Assembly: GCA_026018925.1 (NCBI GenBank)
Contig: JAKSZU010000016.1
Location: 8,388,940 to 8,452,939, forward strand
Length of the DNA stretch: 64,000 nt
DNA from: Tupaia tana
Taxonomy: Eukaryota > Chordata > Mammalia > Scandentia > Tupaiidae
Direction: 5' to 3'
Shown here piece by piece: positions 37,701 to 42,338 of the stretch. The position numbers and the translations under genes are program-made. The stretch's first letter is position 1. Each line of letters begins with the position of its first letter. A model generated the notes under the pieces. That model saw only the letters and a program-made list of their open reading frames with translations. It searched no databases and was not told the origin of the DNA.

Positions 37701-40700
37701 AGCCGCCAGGGTGGGAAGCAATGTCCTTGCACCACGAGTGCCAAAGAGTCCCTGTCCAGCCAGCAAACTAGATCTCGGCCACAAAACGAAACCAAGCGGT
37801 GGGGCCGCAAAGAAGAGGGGCAGAAAATGGAAGGGCTCAGACGAGATGTTGGGACTCCAGGGAAGGAGGAGGAAGTGCGTCCTTAGTAAGTGTAGAGATG
37901 GTAAAGAGAGAATGAAAAGTGGTCCCCAAGAATCCAGAGACCAGAAGCCTGGGGCCATGAAAAAATACCGTAGCATCATGCCCAAGCCTGTGATCGTCAT
38001 GCCCGGTTTGGCCCCCCTGGCTTCTCCTGCAGCTGCGCTACAACCCCAGACGCCCGGCGGCCCAGCGCAGGACGCCTTGTTAAATAATCCGCTCACTTCG
38101 AAATATTTCAGCTGTTCGCAGGAGGACAGCCCCTCCTCGAACTCTAAGCCCAGTGCAGGGTTCAGAAACGGACTCTCTGGCATTAGGAAGGCGTGGCACA
38201 GATGTCACTTCTGTAACCACCACTTCGAGTTCAAACAGCACCTTCGAGAGCACATGAATACACACACCAACCAACGGCCTTACAGCTGTCGGGTCTGTCG
38301 CAAGGCCTACGTGCGTTCCGGCAGCCTGAGCACACACATGAAGCTCCATCATGCCGAGAACCGCATGAAGAAACTGGTGTGTTGTGAGTTTTGTGCAAAA
38401 GTGTTTGGGCACATCCGAGTCTATTTTGGCCATCTGAAAGAGGTGCACCGGGTTGTGATCAGCACTGAGCCCGCCCCCAGCGAACCGCAGCCAGGGGACG
38501 TGCCAAAGAGCAGAGGCGGGACAGAGGGATCCCTGGAAAGGTGAGCACTCCTGGAGTAGAAGCCTGACAAGGAAGTCTGGTGTGTGCTTTTTGGTTTTAG
38601 GTTTTTGCCATAAGGTGCGTGCATTCACCAGAGAGAGACACAGACAGCGAGAGGAAAAATGGGAAATCACCCCCCGGGAAGATAGCCACGCTGCAATTCC
38701 TTCTCCTCCATTCTCCTCGTGGCATTGCATGCATGCACTCCCGGTGTGATTTTCAAACCACTAGGTCCAGGACTCGAACCATGGCCTGCCCTGTGGGAGT
38801 CCAGCACCTCAACCACCACACCACCTGCTGGCCCCAGGAAAGTCTGTTTTAATGTGGCAGAGAGGGGAAGATTTCACATTCTAAGAGAAGAGTTTATAAA
38901 AACATCTTTGTTCCTTTTCATGAGGTAGCAAGCTACCTATTCCCCAGAGTTCTGTGACAAATGGTCTCACTTCTCTCTGGTTGCTGATCTGTCATAATCT
39001 TTAATTACTCTGGCCCAGGCCAGCCAGGATGTAAATGCTGGTTTGAGGTGGGATGGGAACAATCGCATGAGAGATTATTTTCGCATCGAAAACGAATAGT
39101 AAATTATTGCATATCGTTCCCGGTAGTCTTTATAAGCAGTTTCTCCTCAAATAATGTCCACAGAATTTTTATCTAATTTATGATACAAATTTATATACAT
39201 CATTTGCTCCAGAGCATGGCATGACCCGTGCAGGGAACTCAGAATGGGTTTGCTGTGCTGACCATCCCTAGGATGCCCAGACCTAACCAGTCTTTCCCAT
39301 CTGGCCAGAATAGCTTTTCCCTGTGTCATTCTTTCTTGTAGGTACTGCTTCCTAATATCGTAAAGAAATGAGCTTAGGCATTAAAGGGGTGATTAACCAA
39401 AAACCACCAAGTCTGAGGGACAAGGTATCCACGTTCCACTCAGGGAAGTGAGGGGGTGGAGCACTGGAGTCCCACCAGCACCATGAGAAGTACTCTTTTC
39501 CAATACTGGATTGCCTGCCCTTGGTTGTCATTTATTTCTCCCATGAGAGAGCAAGAGAAGGAACGAGAGGTAGGAGGAGCAAGATAAGCACCCCAAAGAG
39601 GGTCTGACACCGTGATCTCCCCAGGCCCCCAGCCAGCCAGCACCATGGGCAGCCAGCATTGCAGGTTAACCCGAGCTCCATGTGGCCCAGCACTGCAGAG
39701 TGGCGCCCGGCCGCCACGCCAAGTGCTTCCTGTTCATTCTTCCTCTGTCATGTTTGATAAAGATGAAGAGCACCTATCCTGTGTGCTCCTTGCTTTTACG
39801 TAGTTTCTCTTTTTTCCTTAGGCATTTCTGTCCCCTTTGAGACATCCATGCTTTTTCAGTAATGCATGGGGGAAAAAAAAAAAGAAAAAAAAAACCTCAC
39901 CTGCTGGTTTTCCTGTAGCTAGTTAGATTTTGATTTTTAGGTGTGTGCAAACTGCACTCAGGGCTCAAGGCTGGGAGGGCAGCATGGGGCGGCATGGGAC
40001 CATTCCCCCAGCTGGACTGCATTCCTGCAGCACTCCCGTTATTGCCTGACTCTCGCATGCTGTGGTAAGAGTCCACCTAGCTGGGGCAGAGGTGTGGAGG
40101 GAGCTCCCCCACCACACCGCCCGCTCGCTGGAGAAGGACGTGCTACCTGCAGAAAGGCAGCTGGGGCGGCCACAGCCTCTGCCGAAGGGCTTCCTGGGCT
40201 TCCCGTCTGCCCACACTGTGTACTTCTCACTAGTTTTAGATCTCTTAAGGCTAGGAGCTAAAAGGAGAAGTTCAGGCTGTGTTTTGTTCCATAAAATCTT
40301 ATGTCAACTGTTTTTGCCCTCCTCAGGGAACACAAGCCCAGTCTGGAAGAGGACCTCCTTCTCAACCAGGTGGATGAAGTCAAACTGCAAATCAAATGTG
40401 GCCGCTGTCAGATCACGGCTCAGTCTTTTGCTGAAATAAAGTTTCATTTACTTTATGTTCACGGAGAGGAAATTCAGGGCAGGCTGCAGGAGGACATCTT
40501 ACCAGGAAGCAGAGGAGCTCAGGAGGAACTGGCCAAGTACACACCCCCAGACCGGAAGCAGCTTCCCGAGAGGAGGCGGCCAGAGAAGCACCGTCCCCCC
40601 GAGGAGGAGGTACGTGCGTTTCCCACGTTGAAAAGGCAGCTGTACCTTCATCATCAGAACGGCGTGGAAGTGCTCGTGGACAGTGACGGAGCCCAGCCAG

Positions 40701-40960
40701 GAACCAAGGAGCCCGGGGAAGGCCGCAAGGGCCCCGAGGGTCCCGGCCCCTTCTCGGGCCTCCTGTGGTCCCGGTCAGGCTTCAACTGCCTCCTCTGTGC
40801 ACAGAAGCTGGCGTGGAAGGAGGAGCTCCTGCTCCACTGGCAGCACCAGCATAACTGCGAGGACCCGGCCAGGCTCTGGGCTATTTTCAGCACCTTCTCT
40901 AACCAGGGAGTGATGGCACTTCCCAGTGAGACTGAGAAACGAAACACTCAGGCGAGCTGA
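6067..40960 (+). CDS. ZNF438: ZNF438, C2H2 zinc finger protein 438 (spliced, three constitutive coding exons)
   Basis: Joining 6067-6103, 36719-38540 and 40327-40960 gives 2493 nt, 830 residues plus stop, close to human ZNF438 (about 828). I recognise the N-terminus (MQNS..PPKDQG), the GQEGTFSLVALPHVASAQPI block and the C-terminal NCEDP..LWAIF block. Splice phases agree: Gly13 is split G|GT and Arg620 is split AG|G. Fingers: C508-C511-H524-H528; C536-C539-H552-H556; C568-C571-H584-H589; C644-C647-H660-H665; C774-C777-H790-H795. The first 500 residues are Pro/Ser-rich and probably disordered. Basic clusters at 377-384 (KKRGRKWK) and 395-398 (RRRK) are plausible nuclear localisation signals. 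The family is a nuclear DNA-binding protein described as a transcriptional repressor; targets cannot be read here. No frameshift or premature stop is seen, so the gene looks functional. Confidence 0.97.
6104..6654. other. start of ZNF438 intron, with an L2 3' fragment
   Basis: About 6260-6375 (TAGCTCTTTGAGAGCAGGAC, then AAAGCCTAGCCCATTAGTTGG) has the typical wording of an L2 3' end in + orientation. The remainder is unique. Confidence 0.5.
6655..6942 (-). mobile_element. diverged SINE, antisense
   Basis: T/G-rich tail, GCTAGAGGGCAGTG, GAGAGAATGAAAGTGAG, and a head ending TTAACTATTACATTATTGACTGGCC. A (TTTG)n run at about 6832-6855 is a local expansion inside the element. Confidence 0.75.
7088..7351 (+). 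mobile_element. SINE-B with an expanded CT/GT microsatellite, sense
   Basis: Head GGGACCAGCAAGTGGCATGG and B box GGTTCAAGTCC, then a CT run and a GT run, then GGTCAAATTAAAATAAATAA and an AT-rich tail. A perfect 16-bp TSD (gaaaaatgatatcatt) lies at 7072-7087 and 7352-7367. Confidence 0.93.
7190..7280 (+). repeat. (CT)n(GT)n compound microsatellite
   Basis: About 55 bp of CT/TC repeats pass directly into about 35 bp of GT repeats, inside the SINE-B where normal copies have a short CT-rich stretch. Confidence 0.93.
7500..7677 (+). mobile_element. MIR fragment, sense
   Basis: CACTTAATTGTAAGTGTATC, then CTCAACCTCCTCATCTCATG and AATTGAATATAATAAGGCCC follow the MIR core and 3' order. Strongly diverged. 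Confidence 0.5.
7678..7807. mobile_element. mariner-like MITE, 130 bp
   Basis: The ends are inverted copies: CAAAGGGTCTTCAAAAAGTT at the left and, read in reverse complement from the right, CAAGGGTACTTCAAAAAGAC. The interior is AT-rich with no coding. The form matches short non-autonomous mariner relatives known across mammals. Confidence 0.7.
8265..8400 (+). mobile_element. MIR fragment, sense
   Basis: CTGCCTCTAGCCAGCTGTGG, GAACTTCACACAAGTTGCTC and AAGCCTCAGTTTTCCTATTG follow the MIR core (gain of consensus order is clear). Confidence 0.7.
8401..8946. other. unique intron sequence, weak MIR at its end
   Basis: About 8790-8910 weakly resembles an antisense MIR (TAAAGGTTCATAAAGATTAC; AAGATTAGAACCAAGCTCAC). 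The rest is unassigned. Confidence 0.3.
8947..9184 (-). mobile_element. diverged SINE-A, antisense
   Basis: GAGGTTTTTGCACATGGTGC, a shortened GA stretch, CCCCCGCCAGGGGGACTGGC, and a head ending CATGCCACCTCCTGGACCC. Confidence 0.78.
9204..9515. mobile_element. MER44-like (Tigger-type) DNA transposon, non-autonomous
   Basis: The left end GTTGAATATTCCTTATCTAA and the right end AATTTTTGGATTAGAGATC are diverged inverted copies. Interior text (GAAATTCATTTATGTTTTATG; ATAGCCTGAAGGTAATATTAC) is the well-known MER44-type sequence. About 312 bp. Confidence 0.65.
9516..9835. other. unique AT-rich intron
   Basis: Contains only a short (ATTT/ATTC)n stretch near 9678-9715. Confidence 0.5.
9836..9986 (-). 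mobile_element. SINE-B, antisense
   Basis: TTTAATTTGACCAGAGAGGG, GAGA stretch, AAGCCACCAGGTCTGGGAC, and head ending CCATGCCAGCTGCTGGCCC. Flanks AGACTAAGTTTTATTTCT and AGACTAGATTGTATTTCT look like a diverged TSD. Confidence 0.85.
9987..10464. other. unique intron sequence
   Basis: AT-rich to about 10170, then a more balanced block at 10190-10420 with a short frame (10195-10398) that shows no domain. Nothing assigned. Confidence 0.4.
10465..10660 (+). mobile_element. SINE-A/B hybrid-like, partial, sense
   Basis: B box GTTCGAGTCC and GGCGGCTTGCTTTCTCCC (SINE-B middle), then GGTAAGCACAAATGCCCTAT (SINE-A end) and an AT-rich tail. The first part of the head is decayed. Confidence 0.65.
10661..11105. 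other. unique AT-rich intron
   Basis: No repeats or coding recognised apart from a short GA run at 10661-10670. Confidence 0.45.
11109..11415 (+). mobile_element. SINE-A with a 30-bp tandem duplication over the A box
   Basis: Standard head, middle, CT stretch, CCCTATAGCAAAAACCTCT and a 31-bp A tail. The 30-bp segment starting GTAATGGCTATGTCGC is present twice without change, at 11126-11155 and 11156-11185. Other copies have it once. Confidence 0.9.
11450..11690 (+). mobile_element. SINE-C (older relative), sense
   Basis: GGCTGGCCTCATGGTCTAGT head with a diverged B box, then TGGTGCACTTATGCCCC, a CT-rich stretch and TCTGGCAAAATTTTCT before a short A-rich tail. Confidence 0.7.
11710..11962 (+). 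mobile_element. SINE-C/D-like, sense
   Basis: GTGAAGCCTGTGGCCTGCTG head region, CT-rich stretch at 11890-11920, then AAATAAATAAATAAAAAC as tail. Strongly diverged. Confidence 0.5.
11963..12386. other. unassigned, possible LTR remnant
   Basis: About 12040-12350 is more GC-balanced than its surroundings and has no coding. It could be an antisense LTR piece, but I see no end motifs. Confidence 0.2.
12387..12668 (-). mobile_element. diverged SINE-A, antisense
   Basis: T-rich tail, CCATAGAGCCAGTGTGCTC, GACAGACAGACACAGAGAC, and head ending CACCAATGGCCAGCCCC. Confidence 0.78.
12669..13300. other. unique intron sequence
   Basis: A short internal repeat (GAAAATACATTATGTCYTAC-like) occurs twice near 13039-13083. 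Nothing else seen. Confidence 0.4.
13301..13587 (+). mobile_element. SINE-A, sense
   Basis: Head GGAACCAGGAGATGGCGTAA, B box GGTTTGAGTCC, GC-rich middle, TCTGTCTTTCTGTCTCTC, CCCTGTAACAAAAATGCC and a 30-bp A tail. Confidence 0.85.
13588..15944. other. 2.3-kb repeat-poor intron block
   Basis: No SINE, LINE or MIR is recognised. Two frames (14938-15258, 15328-15684, + strand) have no splice sites, domain or codon pattern. A block this long without repeats, in a window averaging one SINE per 1.2 kb, suggests constraint, most simply intronic regulatory DNA. Confidence 0.4.
15955..16152 (-). mobile_element. diverged SINE, antisense
   Basis: GGGGGCACATGCTCCC, GAGAGAGGGAATGAG, a shortened middle, and head GTGTGGGATCCAGCTGCCTT ending ATGCCACCTGCTGGCC. 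Confidence 0.72.
16153..16661. other. AT-rich intron ending in a CA microsatellite
   Basis: Unique AT-rich DNA. (CA)n with two interruptions lies at 16573-16617. Confidence 0.6.
16680..16945 (-). mobile_element. SINE-A, full length, young, antisense
   Basis: An 18-bp TSD (aaacctttcttcRgtctt) lies at 16662-16679 and 16946-16963 with one mismatch. A run of 12 G follows the T run of the tail. The middle keeps most CpGs (GGGCGCGTGCGCTCGCC), typical of a recent copy. Confidence 0.92.
16980..17205 (+). mobile_element. SINE-C/D-like with an expanded CT run, sense
   Basis: Head GGGGCACAGTGGTCAGGC, middle GCACTCAGGATTCTGAGAC, then (TC)n at 17150-17190 and CATTTACATGTGTGCC. Confidence 0.5.
17206..17779. 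other. unique AT-rich intron
   Basis: Nothing recognised. It may include the decayed 3' flank of the adjacent hAT-like fragment. Confidence 0.4.
17780..18290 (-). pseudogene. broken hAT-transposase-like (ZBED/FAM200/Charlie-type) fragment
   Basis: On the minus strand, conceptual reading in shifting frames recovers the order seen in hAT-derived proteins: a segment like HFYLKDHLTDACLN, then LADVFSKVSEQSLLLQEKN (compare the W/YLADIFxKLNELNLSLQGK motif), then a FWG and FPTIEEDF-like stretch. Several frameshifts and stops break it. It could be a piece of an old hAT transposon or a processed copy of a domesticated hAT gene; there is no poly-A or TIR to decide. Confidence 0.45.
18291..19025. other. 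unassigned intron sequence
   Basis: It might continue the hAT-like element (18470-18500 has CCATACTTTGAGAAACATC, similar to hAT MITE text). No coding seen. Confidence 0.3.
19026..19290 (+). mobile_element. SINE-C, sense
   Basis: Diverged head (CATAGCTCACTGACTGGGG), TTGAAGAACATGCCAGGCAC, GTGGAGGAGGGAGGGTTGTG, CT stretch (CTCACTCGCTCACTCGC) and CACACCCTCTTGCAATTAAA tail. Confidence 0.65.
19482..19740 (+). mobile_element. SINE-C, sense, with CT run
   Basis: Head AGGCCAGCCCCGTAGTCTAG TGGTTAAGAG, CTTGAAAAACGTACCAGGC, (CT)n at 19680-19708, then GGCAAGTATCTCACCCTCTG and a short tail. Confidence 0.75.
19741..20274. mobile_element. intron with a MIR (about 19930-20050)
   Basis: CCTGGGTTCAAATCCACTTC, then TTGTGACCTTGTACAGATAC and CAGTCTCACATCTATAGAAC follow MIR order in + orientation. 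The rest is unique. Confidence 0.65.
20275..20860 (+). mobile_element. ancient mammalian repeat (family not named) split by a SINE
   Basis: TTCATTAAATAATATATTG, CACAAACAAGCCCCTGCTCT and GGAGCTTACATTCTAATAG are the familiar text of an old, widely spread mammalian repeat. It runs to about 20505 and resumes at about 20735 (CCACTTTTAGACAGGATGTTC). I cannot name the family with certainty. Confidence 0.55.
20506..20733 (-). mobile_element. SINE-D-like, antisense, inside the ancient repeat
   Basis: TTTATTTACATATTTTTCC, GAGAGACATACACAGAG, CACCAAGATCACGGACATGC and head ending CCATGGCTGGCC. The flanks GGCTATTTTTACT and GGCCACTTTTAGAC look like a diverged TSD from the host repeat. Confidence 0.55.
20861..22606. 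other. unassigned intron sequence with a possible LTR remnant
   Basis: Mostly without recognised repeats. About 21770-22060 carries three ATTGGT boxes (21959, 21983, 22016; CCAAT on the minus strand) and GAAGAAGTCTTTATCACAGG, which hints at an antisense LTR. Ends are not visible. Short frames here (for example 20796-21308) show no domain. Confidence 0.25.
22620..22869 (-). mobile_element. SINE-A, antisense, short middle
   Basis: A perfect 13-bp TSD (agtagacctactt) lies at 22607-22619 and 22870-22882. It lacks the usual AGAAATCACCCC segment (GACAGAAAGGGGGAATGGCC instead). Confidence 0.9.
22883..23278. other. unique intron before the cassette exon
   Basis: Contains the right-hand part of a 22-nt word shared with 24125-24146, and the pyrimidine tract at 23255-23276. 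Confidence 0.5.
23279..23359 (+). CDS. ZNF438: candidate in-frame cassette exon of ZNF438 (27 codons)
   Basis: A strong pyrimidine tract and acceptor (CAGTTTCTCTTGCAG) end at 23278, and a fair donor (CTCAG|GTATTT) follows 23359. The 81-nt segment has no stop in the phase set by the first coding exon. It starts by completing GAT (Asp) and ends with a G that again forms Gly with the next exon, so including or skipping it leaves the rest of the frame unchanged. The 27 residues, beginning DVHMLTSPAEKQ, are polar with no known domain. Length, phase and both splice sites fit together, which is unlikely by chance. I cannot say whether it is used or known in other mammals. Confidence 0.62.
23360..23654. 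other. unique intron sequence
   Basis: A short frame (23367-23639) follows the cassette exon but has no independent support. Confidence 0.4.
23655..24041 (-). mobile_element. possible LTR remnant, antisense
   Basis: TAGAGTAGAGTTTTAATAGAG reads in reverse as a CTCTATTAAAACTCTA polyadenylation-like region; GC-richer DNA follows, then ATTGGTTACC (23863) and TTTGATTGGCTG (23940), giving inverted CCAAT boxes. This order fits a retroviral LTR in minus orientation, but no TG..CA ends or internal genes are seen. Confidence 0.3.
24055..24326 (-). mobile_element. SINE-A with a templated 22-nt insertion, antisense
   Basis: TSD-like flanks CCAAAATCGTTTT (24042) and CCAAAATAGTTTT (24327). In the middle, AGAAATCACCCC is followed by a foreign word (24125-24146) before CCCCAGGGGGGATG. 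The word is identical to 22876-22897, the genomic flank of the previous SINE. A small ACCACGTGG addition also lies at about 24161. Confidence 0.9.
24340..24827. other. unique AT-rich intron
   Basis: Nothing recognised. Confidence 0.45.
24842..25098 (-). mobile_element. SINE-A, young, antisense
   Basis: Poly-T tail, GCTATAGGGCGCGTGCGC, a run of 14 C at about 24917, CpG-rich middle, head ending TAACTGCTGGTCC. Flanks CCAATTTTTTCTTT and CCAATTTTTCTTTCT. Confidence 0.9.
25099..27527. other. 2.4-kb intron block without SINEs, two MIRs
   Basis: MIR antisense at about 25905-26070 (AAGGTACAGTGACTTGCC; GAGAGCCAGGATCTGAAGC) and MIR sense at about 26110-26290 (GGGTTTGAGCCCAGCCCTG; CCTGACACCTAACATATTAC). 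The rest, including GC-richer 26365-26790 and 27060-27525, is unassigned. Antisense frames here (27058-27525, 155 codons) have no domain. Confidence 0.5.
27528..27806 (+). mobile_element. SINE-A, youngest subfamily, sense
   Basis: Head GGAACCAGCAGTTAGCGTAA, CpG-intact middle, and the markers GCGTGACCATCC and CTCTATGACTCTCTC, with CCTATAGCGAAAAACCTCT before the A tail. It belongs with 46001 and 61312. Confidence 0.92.
27816..28056 (+). mobile_element. SINE-A/B-like, older, sense
   Basis: Head GGGCCAGCCGGTGGCATGG, B box GGTTTGAGTCC, GCGTGTGCATGCGTGCC, short CT region, CCCTATGGCCAAAGCC. Flanks AATCCTATGGCA and ATCTTATGACA are the probable TSD. It lies directly after the A tail of the previous SINE. 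Confidence 0.85.
28057..29046. other. unique intron sequence
   Basis: About 28330-28410 weakly resembles MIR (CTCAAGTCTCATTTTCCTTA, ATCTGTGAAAGGGGGACAAT). The rest is unassigned. Confidence 0.4.
29047..29125 (-). mobile_element. SINE-A tail only (truncated), antisense
   Basis: Poly-T, AGAGGTTTTTGCCTTAGGGTGC, ATGCACTCGCCAGAGAGAC, then the match stops at AGAGCC. The head and middle are missing, so it is a truncated or deleted copy. Confidence 0.8.
29126..29292. other. unique intron
   Basis: Nothing recognised before the mariner end. Confidence 0.4.
29330..30382 (-). pseudogene. mariner (Hsmar1-type) transposase pseudogene
   Basis: The minus strand starts MEMMLDKKQIRAIF at 30382 and continues with KAAETT..NIN (helix-turn-helix domain), then around 29900-30060 the QIGKVKK and KWVPHELT motifs, and ends with GKHFHNQQEAEDAF and DFYATGINLL. 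This matches Hsmar1/SETMAR transposase in order and length (about 343 codons). Reading needs several frame changes; the catalytic domain is broken at multiple points (for example the region that should read LLHDNA..H lies out of frame at about 29640-29680). Non-functional. Known family: a cut-and-paste DDD transposase acting at TA sites. Confidence 0.88.
30500..30663 (+). mobile_element. SINE-B inserted in the mariner, sense
   Basis: Head CAGGGCCAACATGTGGTG, GACAGCTTGCTTTCTCAC, CTCTCGCTCTGTTGAATT and an AT-rich tail. Flanks AAGAATATATCCA (30487) and AAGAATGTATGCA (30665) are the diverged TSD, placing the SINE after the mariner. Confidence 0.85.
30717..30797. mobile_element. 81-bp mariner-type MITE nested in the mariner end
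   Basis: Ends TTGGGTTGTCAGAAAAG and, in reverse complement, TTGGGTTGTTAGAAAAG are inverted repeats extending about 27 bp with few mismatches. TA lies on each side (30715-30716, 30798-30799). Removal restores a continuous mariner end. Confidence 0.85.
30817..30989. other. unique intron
   Basis: Nothing recognised. Confidence 0.4.
30990..31188 (-). mobile_element. diverged SINE-C/D, antisense, partial
   Basis: CCTTAGGACCTTGGGCACC, GTGCCTGCCTGGTGTGTTTC, GGATTTGAACCACAATTGCC follow the SINE middle and B box in reverse. Confidence 0.55.
31255..31513 (-). mobile_element. SINE-A-like, antisense
   Basis: TTTGCTATAGGGATCATGCG, GGGAGAGAGAAGAAAAAGTG, CCCAAGGGAGATGGCC, and head ending CATGCCACTGTCTGGTCCC. 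Confidence 0.8.
31555..31705 (-). mobile_element. old L1 3' UTR fragment, antisense
   Basis: GGAAAGTATTCCATATCAG, GGTTGCTGCATGGTATTAC, ATTGTATGATTGGGTGG and AAGCACCTTGTTGGTGG follow the L1M 3' UTR wording. Confidence 0.55.
31706..32894. other. unique intron with a small GAAA repeat
   Basis: (AAAG)n, six copies, at 32309-32333. Otherwise nothing recognised. Confidence 0.4.
32895..33390 (+). mobile_element. ancient mammalian repeat (same family as 20275), sense
   Basis: TTGTTCTAGGCCCTGAAAC, GCCATCTGAGCAAAACCGTG, AGTGCAAGGGGCCTGAGGAG, GGAACAGCAAGAGGCCACCA and AAGGACTTCGGCTTTTAGAC keep the known order of this old repeat. Confidence 0.6.
33391..34019. other. unique intron
   Basis: Nothing recognised. 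Confidence 0.4.
34020..34251 (-). mobile_element. diverged SINE-A/C, antisense
   Basis: TTATTTGCCAGAGAGAGAC, AGCACTTCTCAGTAGGGTG, ATGCACACACATATACCTGG, head ending AACCACTAGCCTAGGGGCC. Confidence 0.72.
34260..34372. repeat. pyrimidine-rich tract
   Basis: CCTTCCTTCCTTCC followed by long C/T stretches. It probably grew from the tail of the adjacent antisense SINE. Confidence 0.75.
34373..34590 (-). mobile_element. SINE-C, antisense
   Basis: AGAATGCCTGCATGTACATG, TTTGGTCATCCTGTATCTCC, AATCCTGGGTGCCCACATG, AACCCATGGTTAACCATACG. Diverged. Confidence 0.55.
34677..34836 (-). mobile_element. SINE-B, antisense
   Basis: TTTTAATATGACCAGAGAGG, AAGCAAGCCACCAGGTCCAG, head ending CGTGCCACCAGCCGGCC. TSD-like flanks GGGAGTGTTCTTTTT (34661) and GGGAGTCTTATTTTT (34838). 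Confidence 0.87.
35022..35285 (+). mobile_element. SINE-D-like, sense
   Basis: GCTGGGTGCCGTGGCCCAGC head, a B-box-like GGTTTGGTGCC, GGAATCATGGAGTGAGACTC, then CTCTGTCTCTGCCTCTGC and a GA-rich tail. An antisense relative is at 63085. Confidence 0.5.
35286..36718. other. 3' end of the large intron
   Basis: Mostly unique. About 36420-36600 (CTCAGGAAGCTCCTGGTTTA; AGGAGAATACTAGTCCTCGG) may be another piece of the ancient repeat. Ends with the pyrimidine tract and acceptor at 36718. Confidence 0.4.
36719..38540 (+). CDS. ZNF438: ZNF438 large coding exon (residues 13-620)
   Basis: The acceptor TTGTGATTACAG ends at 36718 and the donor GAAAG|GTGAGC follows 38540. The exon carries the Pro/Ser-rich N-terminal half, the GQEGTFSLVALPHV block, the basic clusters (377-398), a conserved KKYRSIMPKP segment and the three-finger cluster (about 505-589). 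The second finger is preceded by THTNQRPY, a near-standard TGEKPY-type linker; the link to finger three is longer and atypical. Translation past the donor would stop at once (TGA at 38542), so splicing is needed. Antisense frames of up to 216 codons here are shadows. Confidence 0.97.
38584..38835 (-). mobile_element. SINE-A, antisense, 45 bp after an exon
   Basis: TTTTGGTTTTAGGTTTTTGCC, ATAAGGTGCGTGCATTCACC, GGGAAATCACCCCCCGGG and head ending CCACCTGCTGGCCCC. TSD-like flanks AAGGAAGTCTGG (38569) and AGGAAAGTCTG (38836). It lies just inside the intron after the 38540 donor. Confidence 0.85.
38847..39524. other. unique intron
   Basis: Nothing recognised. Confidence 0.4.
39525..39722 (-). mobile_element. 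SINE-D-like, antisense
   Basis: TTGTCATTTATTTCTCCCATG, AGAGAGCAAGAGAAGGAACG, GGGTCTGACACCGTGATCTC, GGTTAACCCGAGCTCCATG. It resembles the element at 20506. Confidence 0.45.
39723..40326. other. unique intron with the last acceptor
   Basis: A-rich run at 39870-39893. GC-rich 39960-40210 has frames with no domain. Confidence 0.4.
40327..40960 (+). CDS. ZNF438: ZNF438 terminal coding exon (residues 620-830)
   Basis: The acceptor TTTTTGCCCTCCTCAG ends at 40326. The exon's first G completes Arg620, followed by the conserved EEDLLLNQVDEVKLQIKCGRC stretch. It encodes finger four (C644, C647, H660, H665) and finger five (C774, C777, H790, H795), separated by about 110 acidic and proline-rich residues. 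It ends with a TGA at 40958-40960. The tail after SETEK is a few residues longer than I recall for human (RNTQAS), within normal variation. Confidence 0.96.
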
Positions 40961-41105
40961 GGTGGAAGAGGACTCGCGGCCATCTTTGTCTCGTATGGTG
41001 GTGCTTGATTACAAAAATCAAACAACGTAGCAGCATTAATAACAGAAGTGATTTTTGTACATAGTTCTATTTTCTTATGAAATAAAATGTATGCCCTTGG
41101 TGCAT
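40961..41105 (+). other. ZNF438: ZNF438 3' UTR (short form)
   Basis: The sequence after the stop codon runs about 145 nt to the likely cleavage site 15-25 nt past the AATAAA at 41081. It is AT-rich and repeat-free. Further A-rich AATAAA-like strings at 41597-41640 could serve longer transcripts. Confidence 0.7.
41081..41086 (+). promoter_or_regulatory. ZNF438: polyadenylation signal AATAAA of ZNF438
   Basis: A canonical hexamer lies 121 nt after the stop codon, followed within 30 nt by a GT/T-rich stretch (GCCCTTGGTGCATATTTTTC) of the kind that sits downstream of cleavage sites. Confidence 0.75.
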
Positions 41106-42290
41106 ATTTTTCTAACCATATGCAATCTGGTTTTAAAATTCTGTGTTCTGGTTCTTACAATCTTCTATTTTATTTCAAAATACATGAAGAGATGAAAATT
41201 TGAAGATTGAAATGTAGAGGATCATAGGCTGTTCTTCAAAGACACTTTTTAGTAAAATGTGCGTGTGTGTGAGTGTGTACGCATTGGTGTGTGTCCTTCT
41301 GTTCAGATAGTTTTTATTTACATACATCAACAAATGTGAACAGTTGCCAAGCGGCAAATCCATTTTCGTCTCAGCCATCGTATCACATTAGGTAGTGAAT
41401 GTTGGTATTTATTAATTATCTGGCTTATGTGAATGAACTGTTAGAGCAATATTTTAATAAGGTTGTCATCTACTCTAATTTAAAATCCGTGTTTTCAGGG
41501 CCTAGATTTGTCTGTATTCTGTTATTTTCTTAAACGCATATTGTCTTGAGGATTAGTGGTTGGCAAGTTTACAGCTGTCATGTTCCATATCAAAATAATA
41601 AAAAAAATTTTTAGTATCACAGCTAATAAAAAAAAAAGGATCTACTTTCTTGGTAAAAAGTTATTTTCAAGTGATCTTTGGGGCCAGACAATTTACAACC
41701 TGGAAAGTGAACTGGATAGCTTAGTCCAGATGTGTAGGTGTCCCGACTGCTTTTCCTCACTCCCAAGGAACTTCAGAGGCTGGTCGTTAGCTGATCAGTT
41801 TTAGATGCAACTGTGCCTTTCAAGCCCAACTTCTCTTTGAAAGTCGAGAGTAAGTGATTGCCTCTTAAATTCCTAGGAAATGACCTCAAATAGAAAAGTT
41901 GCCATTTGAAGTTTTTGGCCATCCGGGCTGCAAAGTCTTTTTCTTAAAAGGGAAGAGTTTGAACCCAGACCGGGCTAAGCCCTCGGCCTTTGGATGAAAG
42001 CCCAGTGCCTGTGGCCAGCCCTGTGGGCTGAAGTGTGGCCCAGGCCTTGTCATGACATTTTTCTGTGCTAAAGGAAGTTATCTAAACAGAGGAAGATCTG
42101 AGTCCTAACTGGTCAGCTAGTGGGTCTGAAGTCATCTTTTGTTCACATGTAGTTGTAAAAACAAGTGCTCATAGCCACAGTTTGGCTCTAGTAGTAGGAA
42201 AGGGGAAAATTCACTCTTTGCCTTTTTGCAAATTGATTTGCAAATTTGAGAGTAAGAACTTAGAGCTGGAAATCTCTGGAAGATTTTGCC
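41106..42290. other. unique 3' flank of ZNF438
   Basis: AT-rich to about 41650, then balanced. Short GT repeat at 41262-41277. No coding seen. Confidence 0.45.
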
Positions 42291-42338
42291 ATACTTTATC
42301 AATAGTTTATCAATACTTTATCAATACTTTATCAATAG
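42291..42338. repeat. 11-bp minisatellite
   Basis: Four copies of a unit like ACTTTATCAAT (one with AGTTTATCAAT) in tandem. Confidence 0.85.

Noticed and set aside
37617..38730. Antisense frames of 188 and 216 codons opposite the ZNF438 exon
   Set aside because: They overlap the conserved zinc-finger coding strand, show no domain, and arise from its GC-rich codons.
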